Positions 52,988 through 63,220 of a DNA stretch of 64,000 nucleotides are shown piece after piece; within the stretch, counting starts at the first letter, position 1; every line of letters starts with the position of its first letter. The DNA lies in assembly GCA_947629705.1 (NCBI GenBank), contig CANREN010000007.1, positions 1 through 64,000 of the forward strand, written 5' to 3'. This DNA comes from an uncultured Alistipes sp. GTDB lineage: Bacteria > Bacteroidota > Bacteroidia > Bacteroidales > Rikenellaceae. The notes beneath the pieces were generated by a model that did not search any database, was not told the origin of the DNA, and worked only from the letters and a program-made list of their open reading frames with translations. The position numbers were made by a program, and so were the translations under genes.

Positions 52988-53257
52988 CTATTTTTTCTTG
53001 TTACCTGCGTGGCCGCGGAAGTTGCGCGTAGGAGCGAACTCGCCGAGTTTGTGTCCTACCATGTTCTCCGTAACGTAGACCGGAATGAACTTGTTTCCGT
53101 TATGCACGGCGATCGTCTGCCCGACGAATTCAGGCGAAATCATACTTGCGCGCGACCAAGTTTTGATGACCGATTTCTTGTTGCTTTCGGCTTGAGCGGA
53201 AACTTTCGCTTCGAGCTTCGGGTCGATATACGGTCCTTTTTTCAATGAACGGCTCAT
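52988..53257 (-). CDS. rpsS: 30S ribosomal protein S19
   Basis: 89 residues ([36 protein letters not shown]). It pairs with S13 in the 30S head. Confidence 0.98.
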   Translation of the reverse strand: MSRSLKKGPYIDPKLEAKVSAQAESNKKSVIKTWSRASMISPEFVGQTIAVHNGNKFIPVYVTENMVGHKLGEFAPTRNFRGHAGNKKK

Positions 53258-53274
53258 TATGTACTCTTTTTTAA

Positions 53275-54099
53275 TTATTTTTTCTTACGGGAAATAATAA
53301 ATTTCGAGGTCGTCTTCTTCGGGTTGCGCGTCTTGTAACCTTTAGCCAACAGACCCTTGCGCGAACGGGGATGACCACCGGAAGCACGGCCTTCGCCGCC
53401 ACCCATCGGGTGATCGACCGGGTTCATGACGACACCGCGGTTGTGAGGCCGGCGGCCCAGCCAACGTTCGCGGCCGGCCTTGCCCGAGCTTTCGAGGTTG
53501 TGGTCGATGTTCGACACGACACCCACCGTTGCGCGGCAAGTTACGAGTACCATACGAGTCTCACCCGAAGGCAGCTTGATGATGGCGAATTTGCCTTCGC
53601 GTGCCAGCAGTTGAGCATACGAACCGGCCGAACGGGCGATCGCGGCGCCCTGGCCGGGGTAGAGTTCGATATTGTGGATGACCGTACCGAGCGGAATATC
53701 GCTCAAGAAGAGCGTATTGCCCACTTCGGGAGCAGCGGTTGCGCCGCTCATCAAGGTCTGGCCCACCTGGAGACCGTTCGGTGCGAGGATATAGCTCTTC
53801 ACGCCGTCGGCATATACCAGAAGTGCAATGCGAGCCGTGCGATTGGGGTCGTACTCGATCGATTTCACAGTTGCAGCGACCCCGTCCTTGGCACGTTTGA
53901 AGTCGATCAGACGATACATCTGCTTGTGGCCGCCGCCGATGTAGCGCACGGTCATCTTGCCGTTGTTGTTACGTCCGCCCGTGCTTTTCTTGGGGCTGAG
54001 CAGCGATTTTTCCGGCGTGCTCTTCGTGATTTCGTCGAACGTGCCGATTATCTTGTGTCGCGTACCTGCGGTTACAGGTTTGAATTTTCTTACTGCCAT
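53275..54099 (-). CDS. rplB: 50S ribosomal protein L2
   Basis: 274 residues. Conserved [20 protein letters not shown] holds the His needed for peptidyl transferase activity. Fold and length are standard. Confidence 0.98.
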   Translation of the reverse strand: MAVRKFKPVTAGTRHKIIGTFDEITKSTPEKSLLSPKKSTGGRNNNGKMTVRYIGGGHKQMYRLIDFKRAKDGVAATVKSIEYDPNRTARIALLVYADGVKSYILAPNGLQVGQTLMSGATAAPEVGNTLFLSDIPLGTVIHNIELYPGQGAAIARSAGSYAQLLAREGKFAIIKLPSGETRMVLVTCRATVGVVSNIDHNLESSGKAGRERWLGRRPHNRGVVMNPVDHPMGGGEGRASGGHPRSRKGLLAKGYKTRNPKKTTSKFIISRKKK

Positions 54100-54104
54100 C
54101 TTCG

Positions 54105-54395
54105 TTAGATATTACTGTAAAAATCGATCTTGTCTCCCTCCTTCAGGGTTACGATAGCCTTCTTGTAGTTGTTGGCCCGGCCCTCCAAAAGGCCCGCTTT
54201 GGTGTAGCGGCTTTTCTGTTTGCCCATGTAGTTCACGGTGTTGACATCGGTTACGACGACGTTGTACATCTGTTCTACGGCATTGCGAATTTGCAGCTTG
54301 TTAGCCCTCACGTCGACGATAAAACCGTAGCGATTCAACTTTTCGCCCTGAATCGTCATTTTCTCGGTCAGAACCGGCTTAATAATAATTTCCAT
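54105..54395 (-). CDS. rplW: 50S ribosomal protein L23
   Basis: 96 residues ([38 protein letters not shown]). It is the tunnel-exit docking site for SRP and trigger factor. Confidence 0.97.
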   Translation of the reverse strand: MEIIIKPVLTEKMTIQGEKLNRYGFIVDVRANKLQIRNAVEQMYNVVVTDVNTVNYMGKQKSRYTKAGLLEGRANNYKKAIVTLKEGDKIDFYSNI

Positions 54396-54410
54396 TTGTC
54401 TCTTGCGTTT

Positions 54411-55037
54411 TTAAGCTAACATCGTATTCAAAATCTGCTCGGCACCCTCGACCAGCACGATCGCCGAAGCGTTCATCACGTCGTAGGTGCAGAGGTTCTG
54501 CGCCAGCACGGATTTCACGTAGGGCAGGTTGCGGCACGAAAGCTGGAGATTGGCGTTCGATTCGGGAAGAACCAGCAAAACCTTCTTGTCATCCACCTTC
54601 AGCGCACCGGCCAACGCGGCGACGTTCCTGGTTTTCGGAGCTTCGTACTTCAACGCCTCGACGACGCTGATGGCACCGGCCCGGGCCTTGTAGGTCAACG
54701 CGCTGCGACGAGCCAGCTGTTTGAGCTTCTTGTTGAGCTTGAAGCTGTAATCGCGGGGCACGGGACCGAATACACGGCCGCCGCCCGGGAACAACGGCGA
54801 CAGAATGCTGCCCGAACGGGCGCCGCCGGTACATTTCTGACGCTTGAGCTTGCGGGTCGAACCGGCGACCTCGTTGCGCTGCTTCGATTTGTGGGTACCC
54901 TGACGCTGATCGGCAAGATACTGCTTCACATCGAGATAGATAGCGTGGTCATTAGCCTCCACGCCGAAAACGGCATCCGAAAGGACTACCTTGCGACCCG
55001 TTTCATTTCCTTGGGCATTCAATACAGCTAATTCCAT
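54411..55037 (-). CDS. rplD: 50S ribosomal protein L4
   Basis: 208 residues from the ATG at 55037 (MELAVLNAQGNETG), which gives the family N-terminus. An ATG four codons earlier overlaps rplC. The loop rich in basic residues (KQRNEVAGSTRKLKRQKCTG) reaches the peptide tunnel. L4 autoregulates the S10 operon in E. coli, and a hairpin before rplC (55707-55744) could be relevant here. Confidence 0.97.
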   Translation of the reverse strand: MELAVLNAQGNETGRKVVLSDAVFGVEANDHAIYLDVKQYLADQRQGTHKSKQRNEVAGSTRKLKRQKCTGGARSGSILSPLFPGGGRVFGPVPRDYSFKLNKKLKQLARRSALTYKARAGAISVVEALKYEAPKTRNVAALAGALKVDDKKVLLVLPESNANLQLSCRNLPYVKSVLAQNLCTYDVMNASAIVLVEGAEQILNTMLA

Positions 55038-55038
55038 A

Positions 55039-55653
55039 CTACTTCTCAATCGTTAAATAAGCACCTTTCGCTCCCGGGATGGAACCTTTCACGAGGATGA
55101 GGTTGTTTTCGGGAATAATTTTCAATACACGCAGGTTCAACACCTTGACCTGTTCACCGCCCATGCGGCCCGGCAGACGTTTGCCCGGGAACACGCGCGA
55201 CGGATAAGACGATGCGCCCAACGAACCGGGCTTGCGCTGACGGTTGTGCTGGCCGTGGGTCTGGCCGCCGACGCCGCCGAAGCCATGACGCTTCACGACG
55301 CCCTGGAAGCCCTTGCCTTTCGAAATCCCGGTTACGTCCACCCAATCCTCTTCCGAGAACATATCCACGGTGAGCGTATCGCCGAGAGACACTTCGGGCA
55401 TCCCCTTGAACTCCGCCAATTTGCGTTTCGGGGTGGTGCCGGCTTTCTTGAAGTGTCCCAACAGACTGTTGCTGGTGTGTTTTTCGCTTTTCTCGTCATA
55501 GGCAATCTGCACCGCCTCGTAGGAGTCCTTCTCAACGGTTTTGATTTGCGTAACTACACACGGACCAGCTTCAATGACAGTGCATGGTATGTTTTTACCC
55601 TCGGCACTGTAAACGGAAGTCATTCCGATTTTCTTTCCAATAAGTCCTGACAT
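55039..55653 (-). CDS. rplC: 50S ribosomal protein L3
   Basis: 204 residues ([40 protein letters not shown]). It lies near the peptidyl transferase centre. It is 99 bases after rpsJ, the widest gap in the S10 part. Confidence 0.98.
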   Translation of the reverse strand: MSGLIGKKIGMTSVYSAEGKNIPCTVIEAGPCVVTQIKTVEKDSYEAVQIAYDEKSEKHTSNSLLGHFKKAGTTPKRKLAEFKGMPEVSLGDTLTVDMFSEEDWVDVTGISKGKGFQGVVKRHGFGGVGGQTHGQHNRQRKPGSLGASSYPSRVFPGKRLPGRMGGEQVKVLNLRVLKIIPENNLILVKGSIPGAKGAYLTIEK

Positions 55654-55706
55654 TTTGTCAAATTGTTTGTTAACTATGCTTTGCTTCTAATGTAAGTCAT
55701 CGGGAG

Positions 55707-55744
55707 AGCATCGCGGACGCTTTATGTACGTTCCGCAGGATGCT
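55707..55744 (-). promoter_or_regulatory. Hairpin in the rpsJ-rplC gap
   Basis: AGCATC plus GCGGA (55707-55717) pair with TCCGC, a two-base bulge, then GATGCT (55732-55744), giving 11 pairs. It lies in the 99-base gap, eight bases beyond the rpsJ stop codon. No T-run follows, so it may be a leader or processing structure instead of a terminator. Confidence 0.55.
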
Positions 55745-55752
55745 GCGCTCCA

Positions 55753-56058
55753 TCAGACTTTGATTTCGACCTCGACACCCGAAGGGAGCTCCAGTTTCAT
55801 CAAGGCGTCGATGGTTTTGGGCGTCGACGAATAGATGTCCAGGATGCGCTTGAAGGTGCAGAGCTGGAACTGCTCGCGGGCCTTCTTGTTGACGAAGGTC
55901 GAGCGGTTCACCGTAAAAATCTGCCTGTGCGTCGGAAGGGGCACCGGGCCGCTGACGACAGCGCCCGTGCTCTTCACCGTCTTTACGATCTTCTCGGACG
56001 ATTTGTCCACGAGATTGTGATCGAACGACTTTAATTTGATTCTGATTTTCTGGTTCAT
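55753..56058 (-). CDS. rpsJ: 30S ribosomal protein S10
   Basis: 101 residues ([40 protein letters not shown]). Also a transcription antitermination factor (NusE). It follows fusA by eight bases; tuf is not between them. Confidence 0.98.
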   Translation of the reverse strand: MNQKIRIKLKSFDHNLVDKSSEKIVKTVKSTGAVVSGPVPLPTHRQIFTVNRSTFVNKKAREQFQLCTFKRILDIYSSTPKTIDALMKLELPSGVEVEIKV

Positions 56059-56066
56059 ATACTTAT

Positions 56067-58181
56067 TTAATCTATATCCTTACGTTTACCGCTCGCCTTC
56101 TCGATGATCTCCTTGGCTAAATTGGCGGGAACCTCCTCGAAGTGCGAGAACTCCATCGACGAAGTTGCGCGGCCCGACGAAATCGTGCGCAGCACGGTTA
56201 CATAGCCGAACATCTCCGCCAGCGGCACTTTGGCCTTAACCACGCGCGCGTTGCCTTTCGACTCCATGCCGGTGATCTGACCGCGGCGCTTGTTCAGGTC
56301 GCCGATGATATCGCCCATGTTCTCCTCGGGCGTTACGACCTCGACGCTCATGATCGGCTCCATAATCACCGAACCGGCTTTCGGAGCGGCCGCACGATAA
56401 CCGTTGCGGGCAGCGATTTCGAACGACAGCTGGTCGGAGTCGACGGGATGGAACGAACCGTCCTTCAAGGTAACCTTCATCGAGTCCATCTTGTAGCCGG
56501 CGAGCGCGCCGTTGGCCATAGCGGCCTCGAAGCCCTTCTGCACCGAGGGGATGAACTCCTTCGGAATGTTGCCGCCCTTGACCTCGTCGACGAACGTCAA
56601 GCCCATCTTGCCCTCTTCGGCCGGGCCGATCTCGAAGATGATATCGGCGAACTTGCCGCGACCGCCGGTCTGCTTCTTGAAGACTTCGCGGTGCTGCACG
56701 GTCTTGGTCAGCGCCTCCTTGTAGTTCACCTGCGGAGCGCCCTGGTTGATCTCGACGCCGAACTCGCGGCGCAGACGGTCGACGATGATGTCGAGGTGCA
56801 ACTCGCCCATACCGCTGATGACGGTCTGGCCCGAATCCTCATCGGTATGAACCGTGAAGGTGGGGTCTTCCTCGGCCAGCTTGCCGAGTGCGATGCCCAG
56901 CTTATCGAGGTCTTTCTGCGTCTTGGGCTCTACGGCCAGACCGATCACCGGTTCGGGGAACGTCATCTGTTCCAGTACGATCGGTGCGTTCTCGGCGCAG
57001 AGCGTATCGCCCGTGCGGATCTCCTTGAAACCCACGGCAGCACAAATATCGCCGGCCGCAACGGTCTCCAACGGGTTCTGCTTGTTGGCGTGCATCTGGT
57101 AGATACGGCTGATGCGTTCGCGCTTGCCGCTTCGAGCGTTGAGCACGTAGGAACCGGCATCGAGTTTGCCCGAGTAGATGCGGACGAAAGCCAAACGGCC
57201 CACGAACGGATCGGTCGCGATCTTGAAAGCCAAACCGCAGAACGGGTCGTCCTCCTTGGCATGACGCACCTCTTCGGCCTCGGTCTTGGGATTGAGACCC
57301 TTGACGGGGGGCACGTCGAGCGGCGACGGCAGGAAAGCCATCACATAGTCGAGCAGTTTCTGCACACCCTTGTTGTGGAACGACGAGCCGCAGAGCATCG
57401 GCACGATCTGCATGGAGATCGTCGCCTTGCGAATGGCTGCGAGCAACTCGTCGGCCGTGATCGAATCGGGGTCTTCGAAGAACTTCTCCATCAGGGCTTC
57501 GTCGGTCGCTGCAACCTCCTCGATGAGCTTCGCACGCCACTCGGCGGCTTCGGCCTTCATCGACTCGGGGATTTCGCGCAACTCGAAGTTATCGCGGACG
57601 GTCTTGTCATCGAAGTAATAAATCGCATTATTATATATAAGGTCTACCAGGCCCTCGAACTTGTCCTCGGCGCCGATCGGCAGCACGACCGGCAGGGCCG
57701 TCGCACCGAAATGCTCCTTGATCTGGGCGCACACCGACAGAAAATCGGCACCCGTGCGGTCCATCTTGTTGACATAACCGATACGCGGAACATTGTACTT
57801 ATCGGCCTGACGCCAAACGGTTTCTGACTGGGGCTCCACGCCGCCGACCGCACAGAACGTAGCGATCGCGCCGTCCAACACACGCAACGAACGTTCCACC
57901 TCGACCGTAAAATCGACGTGTCCCGGGGTATCGATCAAGTTGATCTGATACTGATGATCCTTGTAGTGCCAGAATGCGGTGGTAGCGGCCGACGTGATCG
58001 TGATGCCGCGTTCCTGCTCCTGCACCATCCAGTCCATCGTAGCGGCGCCCTCGTGCACCTCGCCGATCTTATGGGTCTTGCCGGTGTAGAAGAGGATACG
58101 CTCCGATGTGGTGGTCTTGCCGGCATCGATGTGAGCCATGATACCGATATTGCGGGTGTAATGCAAATCTCTGGTTGCCAT
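56067..58181 (-). CDS. fusA: Elongation factor G
   Basis: 704-residue translocase. It has GTP-binding motifs [17 protein letters not shown] and NKMDRTGAD, then domains II to V, including [12 protein letters not shown] and the C-terminal region [12 protein letters not shown]. The full length is normal. It is in the str group with rpsL and rpsG. Confidence 0.98.
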   Translation of the reverse strand: MATRDLHYTRNIGIMAHIDAGKTTTSERILFYTGKTHKIGEVHEGAATMDWMVQEQERGITITSAATTAFWHYKDHQYQINLIDTPGHVDFTVEVERSLRVLDGAIATFCAVGGVEPQSETVWRQADKYNVPRIGYVNKMDRTGADFLSVCAQIKEHFGATALPVVLPIGAEDKFEGLVDLIYNNAIYYFDDKTVRDNFELREIPESMKAEAAEWRAKLIEEVAATDEALMEKFFEDPDSITADELLAAIRKATISMQIVPMLCGSSFHNKGVQKLLDYVMAFLPSPLDVPPVKGLNPKTEAEEVRHAKEDDPFCGLAFKIATDPFVGRLAFVRIYSGKLDAGSYVLNARSGKRERISRIYQMHANKQNPLETVAAGDICAAVGFKEIRTGDTLCAENAPIVLEQMTFPEPVIGLAVEPKTQKDLDKLGIALGKLAEEDPTFTVHTDEDSGQTVISGMGELHLDIIVDRLRREFGVEINQGAPQVNYKEALTKTVQHREVFKKQTGGRGKFADIIFEIGPAEEGKMGLTFVDEVKGGNIPKEFIPSVQKGFEAAMANGALAGYKMDSMKVTLKDGSFHPVDSDQLSFEIAARNGYRAAAPKAGSVIMEPIMSVEVVTPEENMGDIIGDLNKRRGQITGMESKGNARVVKAKVPLAEMFGYVTVLRTISSGRATSSMEFSHFEEVPANLAKEIIEKASGKRKDID

Positions 58182-58196
58182 CTTTGCGTCCTGTTT

Positions 58197-58673
58197 TTAG
58201 AATCTGAAGTGAGCGAAAGCCTTGTTGGCCTCGGCCATGCGGTGCATCTCCTCCTTGCGTTTGAAGGCGGCACCCTGCTGGTTGTAGGCATCGATGATCT
58301 CGGCAGCGAGTTTATCGGCCATGGTCTTTCCGGCGCGCTTGCGGGAGAAGAGGACAAGGTTTTTCATGGAAATAGAAATCTTGCGCTCCGGACGAACCTC
58401 CATAGGCACCTGGAAAGTCGCACCGCCGATACGCTTCGATTTCACTTCGACTTGGGGCGTGATGTTCTCAAGGGCCTGTTTCCAGATTTCCAACGGAGAT
58501 TTATCAGCATCCTTCATCTTCTTGCCGACGAGTTCCAACGAATCGTAGAAAATCGTGTAGGCAATACTCTTCTTACCATCCAGCATGAGGTTGTTCACGA
58601 AACGGGTAACGGCCACGTCTCCGAACTTGGGATCCGGAAGTAGAATTCGCTTTCTTGGTTTAGCTTTTCTCAT
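58197..58673 (-). CDS. rpsG: 30S ribosomal protein S7
   Basis: 158 residues ([28 protein letters not shown] end). Assembly initiator of the 30S head. The 101-base gap from rpsL includes a CGGTC/GACCG hairpin at 58697-58711. Confidence 0.98.
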   Translation of the reverse strand: MRKAKPRKRILLPDPKFGDVAVTRFVNNLMLDGKKSIAYTIFYDSLELVGKKMKDADKSPLEIWKQALENITPQVEVKSKRIGGATFQVPMEVRPERKISISMKNLVLFSRKRAGKTMADKLAAEIIDAYNQQGAAFKRKEEMHRMAEANKAFAHFRF

Positions 58674-58774
58674 TGCTTGTTTTTTTCTTGTGCGATCGGT
58701 CTTTCCGACCGACCTGCTTCGTTTTTCGAATGTTCGAACCGACTGATTATCCGAACTGATTTGATTAATAAGGT

Positions 58775-59155
58775 TTATTTACCGGCTTTGGGGCGTTTGG
58801 CTCCGTACTTCGAGCGGCGCTGGCGACGGCCGTCCACGCCGGCTGCATCGAGCGCACCGCGCACGAGGTGATAACGAACACCCGGGAGGTCTTTCACACG
58901 ACCGCCGCGCACCAATACGATGGAGTGCTCTTGCAGATTGTGTCCTTCGCCCGGGATGTAAGCGTTGACCTCCTTGCCGTTGGTCAGTCTGACACGGGCG
59001 ACTTTACGCATAGCCGAATTAGGCTTTTTGGGGGTCGTCGTGTAGACACGGGTACAAACGCCACGGCGTTGCGGACAAGCGGCCAAAGCGGGAGACTTGG
59101 ATTTGTCTACCAGCGAAAGGCGGCCGTTTCTCACTAACTGTTGAATAGTTGGCAT
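58775..59155 (-). CDS. rpsL: 30S ribosomal protein S12
   Basis: 126 residues with [12 protein letters not shown] and [18 protein letters not shown]. The streptomycin-site motif keeps the wild-type lysines. It is the promoter-proximal gene of the whole superoperon. Confidence 0.98.
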   Translation of the reverse strand: MPTIQQLVRNGRLSLVDKSKSPALAACPQRRGVCTRVYTTTPKKPNSAMRKVARVRLTNGKEVNAYIPGEGHNLQEHSIVLVRGGRVKDLPGVRYHLVRGALDAAGVDGRRQRRSKYGAKRPKAGK

Positions 59156-59195
59156 TTCTTAAACTGTCCTTTAATGGTTAAAAATCTATTTCCAT

Positions 59196-59218
59196 TGTCC
59201 AAAATGGACTGCAAAGGT
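59196..59218 (-). promoter_or_regulatory. Promoter and leader hairpin of the ribosomal superoperon
   Basis: On the minus strand TACCTTTG (59211-59218) is a -7 match, about 55 bases before the rpsL ATG. The leader then has GTCCA-TTT-TGGAC (59196-59208), close to the expected transcription start. AT-rich DNA (59220-59390) lies upstream with a TATAAG/CTTATA inverted repeat at 59323-59340. Confidence 0.7.
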
Positions 59219-59412
59219 AGCGATTTTTTTTGAATTTCCACAGAAAGGCGGCTCTTTTTCGCACCGTAATTCAGAATTTTGCGTGATTTCCGATATTTTC
59301 TTCCGATAGATTTTCTTGTTTGTATAAGAGATTGCTTATACACAGACAGTGAACATAGCCATAATAGCATGACAACCAGCTAATAAAAACGCTGCGCCGA
59401 AAGCATCGGGAA

Positions 59413-59435
59413 CGCCGTTCGAACGGCGGGGGGGG
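59413..59435. repeat. 16-bp palindrome adjoining a G8 run
   Basis: CGCCGTTCGAACGGCG (59413-59428) is its own reverse complement and merges into a G8 run (59428-59435). It lies between rpsL and purB, 235 bases or more from any gene I can support. Confidence 0.75.
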
Positions 59436-59448
59436 TATGAGGGGATAT

Positions 59449-59510
59449 AAATAAAACAGCAGGGAATCTCACGATTGCCTGCTGCCTCCGGAGGTTGCCC
59501 TCCGAAACTA
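59449..59510 (-). terminator. Terminator after purB, with a second hairpin
   Basis: On the minus strand GGAGGGCAACCTCC (around 59489-59502) precedes AGCAGG-C-AATC-GTGA-GATT-C-CCTGCT (59458-59483), which is followed by GTTTTATTT. It lies about 170 bases beyond the purB stop. The gap to purB (59511-59673) holds no gene I can support. Confidence 0.68.
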
Positions 59511-59673
59511 CTAACCCAAACTTAAATAAATGAAGAAACCTCACTGCGGTTGCTGTGCCGCAGCTGTCGAATGTTCTAACAAATGCCGTGCCAATCGTGT
59601 GGCTCGCGATAAACAAATGCCGTTTTGTCCCTTTTGCGACAGGATTGCGACAAATCGGAATCATTTCGGCCGG

Positions 59674-61029
59674 CTATTTTTTCACGCGGAATACGCCCGT
59701 GTAGGTCGCGGGCGAAAGGGCCCGCAGCTCCGCCTTCACCGCATCCGGCACGGCCAGCCCGTCGATGAACTCCGCAATCGCCGCTTCGGTGATGCGGGTG
59801 TTGGTGCGGGTCAGGGCTTTCAGCGCCTCGTAGGGCTTCGGGAAGCCTTCGCGCCGCAGGATCGTCTGGATGCCTTCGGCCACGACCGCCCAATTGTTTT
59901 CCAGGTCGCGGTCGAACGCCTCGCGATTGAGGATGAGTTTATCGAGCCCTTTCAGCAGCGACTGCATACCGATGACCGAATGGGCCATCGGCACCCCGAT
60001 ATTGCGCAGGACGGTCGAATCGGTCAGGTCGCGCTGCAGCCGCGAAACGGGCAGTTTGCCGGCGAGATGTCCGTAGAGGGCGCCGGCGATGCCGAAATTG
60101 CCCTCGGCATTCTCGAAGTCGATCGGATTGACCTTGTGCGGCATGGCGCTCGACCCCACTTCGCCCGCCTTGATGCGCTGTTTGAAGTACTCCATCGAAA
60201 TGTACGTCCACATGTCGCGGGCCAGGTCGACCAGGATGGTGTCGATACGCCGCAGATTGTCGAAAATGGCCGCCAGATCGTCGTAATGTTCGATCTGCGT
60301 CGTGTATTGCGAACGGTTCAGCCCGAGCGTTTCGTTCACGAAGCGGTTGGCGAACGCCACCCAGTCGATGACGGGGTAGGCTGCGTGATGGGCATTGAAA
60401 TTGCCCGTCGCACCGCCGAATTTGGCCGGAACGGCTATCGCGCGCAGCCGGTCGAGCTGCCGGTCGAGCCGCTCGACGAAAACCCGCATCTCCTTGCCCA
60501 ATACGGTGGGCGAAGCCGGTTGTCCGTGCGTGCGGGCGAGCATCGGGATGTCGCTCCATTCGCCGGCCAACGCCGCGAGCCGGTCGCGCAGTTCGCCGGC
60601 CAACGGCAGGTAGACCTCGGCCAATGCCTCTTTGAGGGTCAATGGAATAGCCGTGTTGTTGATGTCTTGCGACGTGAGCCCGAAGTGCACGAATTCTTTC
60701 CACGCTCCGAGCCCCAGCGCCTCCATCTTCTCCTTGACGAGGTATTCGACCGCCTTGACGTCGTGGTTCGTGGCCGCCTCGATTTGCTTCACGCGGCGGG
60801 CGTCATCGAGCGTGAAATCGGTGTAGATAGCGCGCAGCGCGACGAATTTCGAGGCATCGACACCGGCGAGCTGCGGCAGCGGCAGTTCGCACAAGGCGAT
60901 GAAATATTCGATTTCGATGCGTACACGGTAGCGGATCAAGGCCGCTTCGGAAAAATAATCGGCCAATTTTTCCGTTTTATTACGGTAGCGCCCGTCGATG
61001 GGCGAAATAGCGGTGAGTGGTTCGAGCAT
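59674..61029 (-). CDS. purB: Adenylosuccinate lyase
   Basis: 451 residues. It cleaves SAICAR and adenylosuccinate in purine synthesis. The fumarase-superfamily signature GSSAMPHKVNPIDFENAEG is present, as are ARTHGQPASPTVLGKE and the HHDVKAVEYLV-like TNHDVKAVEYLV segment. The length fits the E. coli-type subgroup. Confidence 0.96.
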   Translation of the reverse strand: MLEPLTAISPIDGRYRNKTEKLADYFSEAALIRYRVRIEIEYFIALCELPLPQLAGVDASKFVALRAIYTDFTLDDARRVKQIEAATNHDVKAVEYLVKEKMEALGLGAWKEFVHFGLTSQDINNTAIPLTLKEALAEVYLPLAGELRDRLAALAGEWSDIPMLARTHGQPASPTVLGKEMRVFVERLDRQLDRLRAIAVPAKFGGATGNFNAHHAAYPVIDWVAFANRFVNETLGLNRSQYTTQIEHYDDLAAIFDNLRRIDTILVDLARDMWTYISMEYFKQRIKAGEVGSSAMPHKVNPIDFENAEGNFGIAGALYGHLAGKLPVSRLQRDLTDSTVLRNIGVPMAHSVIGMQSLLKGLDKLILNREAFDRDLENNWAVVAEGIQTILRREGFPKPYEALKALTRTNTRITEAAIAEFIDGLAVPDAVKAELRALSPATYTGVFRVKK

Positions 61030-61054
61030 GGTTCGATTTGTCGTTTTGTCGGGT

Positions 61055-61102
61055 CAAAAATACGATAATTAATTGAATTACGCATATTTTTACCTACCTT
61101 TG
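61055..61102. promoter_or_regulatory. Divergent promoters for purB and the DUF4834 gene
   Basis: On the minus strand TATTTTTG (61055-61062) lies 26 bases from the purB ATG. On the plus strand TACCTTTG (61095-61102) lies 24 bases before the ATG at 61126. Both match TAnnTTTG. Confidence 0.7.
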
Positions 61103-61125
61103 TCGAACATTTAGGATATGCTGGA

Positions 61126-61548
61126 ATGAAGTTTCTGATGGCAATCGTCGATGCTTTGGTCGGCTTCGTGCAGCGCAATCCGCTGACTGTCTTGGTGATA
61201 TTGTTGCTGGCTCTCGGGGCGCCCGCGCTGCTGAAAGGCATCGCTATGTTCGTGCTCTATCTGATTTTCGGGATCCTGCTGGCGGGCGTGCTGCTGTTGC
61301 TGCTGTTCGGGTGGCGCATCCGTTCGATGCAGCGGCGCATGGAGGAGCAGATGAACGAGCAGTTCGGCCGCAGCGACAACCGGAATAGCTCCGGTCAGCG
61401 CAGTTACCGTTCGTCGTGGGGCCGTTCTTCGCAATCGCGCCGCGAAGGGGAAGTCCGTATTTACAAGACCTCCGACGCCCCCGAAAAACGGGTGTCCAAC
61501 GATGTGGGCGATTACGTGGAGTTCGAGGAGACCCGCGAGAAGAAGTAA
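61126..61548 (+). CDS. DUF4834 family small membrane protein
   Basis: 140 residues. Two hydrophobic segments (about 19-35 and 40-62) are followed by a charged, Ser/Arg-rich cytoplasmic-type tail ending KRVSNDVGDYVEFEETREKK, the end motif I associate with DUF4834 of Bacteroidetes. Function is unknown. It precedes the Mla-type ABC genes by 36 bases and is probably co-transcribed. Confidence 0.78.
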   Translation: MKFLMAIVDALVGFVQRNPLTVLVILLLALGAPALLKGIAMFVLYLIFGILLAGVLLLLLFGWRIRSMQRRMEEQMNEQFGRSDNRNSSGQRSYRSSWGRSSQSRREGEVRIYKTSDAPEKRVSNDVGDYVEFEETREKK

Positions 61549-61584
61549 TTGCCGGCAGCCGGCATTCCAACCAAGTCAATAACC

Positions 61585-62325
61585 ATGAAGGTATTCGAAC
61601 TGATCGGGCGCTATTTTCTGTTGATGGGGAAGGTCTTTTCCCGTCCCGAAAAGAGCGCTATCTACCGGCGGCGCATCCTGTACGAAATGGAGGCGCTCGG
61701 ACTCAATTCCATCGGCCTGACCGCCATTATTTCGGTCTTCATCGGCGCCGTCATCACCTTGCAGATGTGCATCAACCTCGATTCGCCGTTCATCCCCCAG
61801 TCGCTCATCGGCTACGCCACGCGCGAAACCATGATTCTGGAATTTTCGTCGACCGTCGTCGCATTGATCCTCTCCGGCAAGGTGGGGTCGAGCATCGCCT
61901 CGGAGATCGGCACGATGCGCATCACCGAACAGATCGACGCCCTGGAGATCATGGGCGTCAATTCGGCTTCGTATCTGATTTTGCCCAAGATCGTTGCGGC
62001 CGTCGTTTTCTTCCCGCTGCTGACCATCCTTTCGATCGGCATCGGCATCCTCGGCGGGTGGGCCATCGCCTATCTGACGGGCATCATGATCCCGTCGGAC
62101 TACATCGACGGCCTGCTGCTCGACTTCAAGTCCTATTCGATCGTCTATTCGCTCATCAAGACGGCCGTGTTCGCCTACATCATCACGTCGGTGTCGGCCT
62201 TCTACGGCTACTACGCGAAAGGCAATTCGCTGGAGGTGGGCGCCGCCTCGACGCGGGCCGTGGTCGCCAGCTCCATCATCATCATGATCTTCAACCTGAT
62301 ACTGACGCAGCTGCTTCTGATATGA
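61585..62325 (+). CDS. MlaE-type ABC transporter permease
   Basis: 246 residues, inner-membrane permease of the MlaE/YrbE family for phospholipid transport between membranes. It has the SSTVVALILSGKVGSSIASE and MRITEQIDALEIMGVN blocks typical of the EQ-loop region, and about five helices. The ATG at 61585 is preferred over the TTG at 61549. It overlaps the ATPase gene by four bases. Confidence 0.93.
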   Translation: MKVFELIGRYFLLMGKVFSRPEKSAIYRRRILYEMEALGLNSIGLTAIISVFIGAVITLQMCINLDSPFIPQSLIGYATRETMILEFSSTVVALILSGKVGSSIASEIGTMRITEQIDALEIMGVNSASYLILPKIVAAVVFFPLLTILSIGIGILGGWAIAYLTGIMIPSDYIDGLLLDFKSYSIVYSLIKTAVFAYIITSVSAFYGYYAKGNSLEVGAASTRAVVASSIIIMIFNLILTQLLLI

Positions 62326-63071
62326 TACATGCGGAACATATCGTCAAGTCGTTCGACGGACGCACGGTGCTCGACGACGTGTCGGTCGAGTTCGAAACCG
62401 GCAAAACGAATCTCATCATCGGCCGCAGCGGCTCGGGCAAGACCGTACTGCTCAAGACGTTGGTCGGCCTGCACGAACCCGATCGGGGCGACGTGTGGTA
62501 CGACGACGTGAATTTCACGCAGTTAGGCTTTCGCGAGCGCAAGGCCATCCGCAAGGACATCGGCATGATCTTCCAGGGCGGGGCGCTGCTCGACAGCTCG
62601 ACCGTCGAGGAGAACGTCAAACTGCCGCTCGATCTCTTCACCCGCCAATCGGAGGAGGAGAAGATGGAACGGGTCAATTTCTGTTTGCAGCGCGTCCGGC
62701 TGGAAAATGCGAACAAGCACTATCCGGCCGAACTCTCGGGCGGCATGATCAAGCGAGTGGCCATCGCGCGGGCCATTGTGCTCAATCCGCGCTATCTGTT
62801 CTGCGACGAACCCAACTCGGGACTCGATCCGCAGACCTCCATCGTGATCGACAACCTGATCCACGACATTACGCAAGAGTACGGCATCACGACCATCATC
62901 AACACCCACGACATGAACTCGGTGATGGAGATCGGCGAAAAGATCGTCTACATCTACGAGGGCCGCAAGTGGTGGGAGGGCACGAAAGAGGATATTCTAC
63001 ATGCCGAAAACCCCGAGCTGAACGATTTTGTATTCGCATCGGCGATGGCCAAGCGCGCCCGCGCCTTTTGA
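62322..63071 (+). CDS. MlaF-type ABC transporter ATP-binding protein
   Basis: 249 residues. Walker A GRSGSGKT (34-41), Q-loop FQGGALLDSSTV, signature LSGGMIKR (about 137-144), Walker B YLFCDEPNSGLD and switch His NTHDMNSVME. It powers the permease. The periplasmic MCE-domain partner is not in the window, though its gene may lie elsewhere. Confidence 0.94.
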   Translation: MIHAEHIVKSFDGRTVLDDVSVEFETGKTNLIIGRSGSGKTVLLKTLVGLHEPDRGDVWYDDVNFTQLGFRERKAIRKDIGMIFQGGALLDSSTVEENVKLPLDLFTRQSEEEKMERVNFCLQRVRLENANKHYPAELSGGMIKRVAIARAIVLNPRYLFCDEPNSGLDPQTSIVIDNLIHDITQEYGITTIINTHDMNSVMEIGEKIVYIYEGRKWWEGTKEDILHAENPELNDFVFASAMAKRARAF

Positions 63072-63119
63072 AAGGCGTTCCTGATGCGGTGGAACCTCCG
63101 ATTGCTTTTGAACGTCATC

Positions 63120-63220
63120 TTCGCTCCCCCCCCCACTGTTTCGATTAAGGCTTCGCAAGGTCGGGAAGGAACCGGCGCGGGACGAAGAGTGCGGAGAACA
63201 TGCCAATAGGCGGGCCTCCG
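63120..63220 (+). ncRNA. ffs: Candidate signal recognition particle RNA (small type)
   Basis: The text AAGGTCGGGAAGGAACCGGC (63158-63177) matches 16 of 20 positions of the helix-8 core of E. coli 4.5S RNA, with a GGAA tetraloop at 63164-63167. CACT and TTCG (63134-63143) pair with CGAA and AGTG (63183-63191). A C9 run (63126-63134) can meet GGCGGG further out. Differences at the symmetric loop (ACCGG for AGCAG) lower my certainty. No coding gene fits this spacer. Confidence 0.5.

Noticed and set aside
56142..57827. Long plus-strand reading frame of 561 codons opposite fusA
   Set aside because: It lies fully antisense to the conserved EF-G gene and shows no domain; GC-rich codon use produces such shadows.
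59530..61068. 512-codon plus-strand frame opposite purB
   Set aside because: Most of it is antisense to purB. Only the Cys-rich start in the intergenic part was kept, as a low-interest observation.
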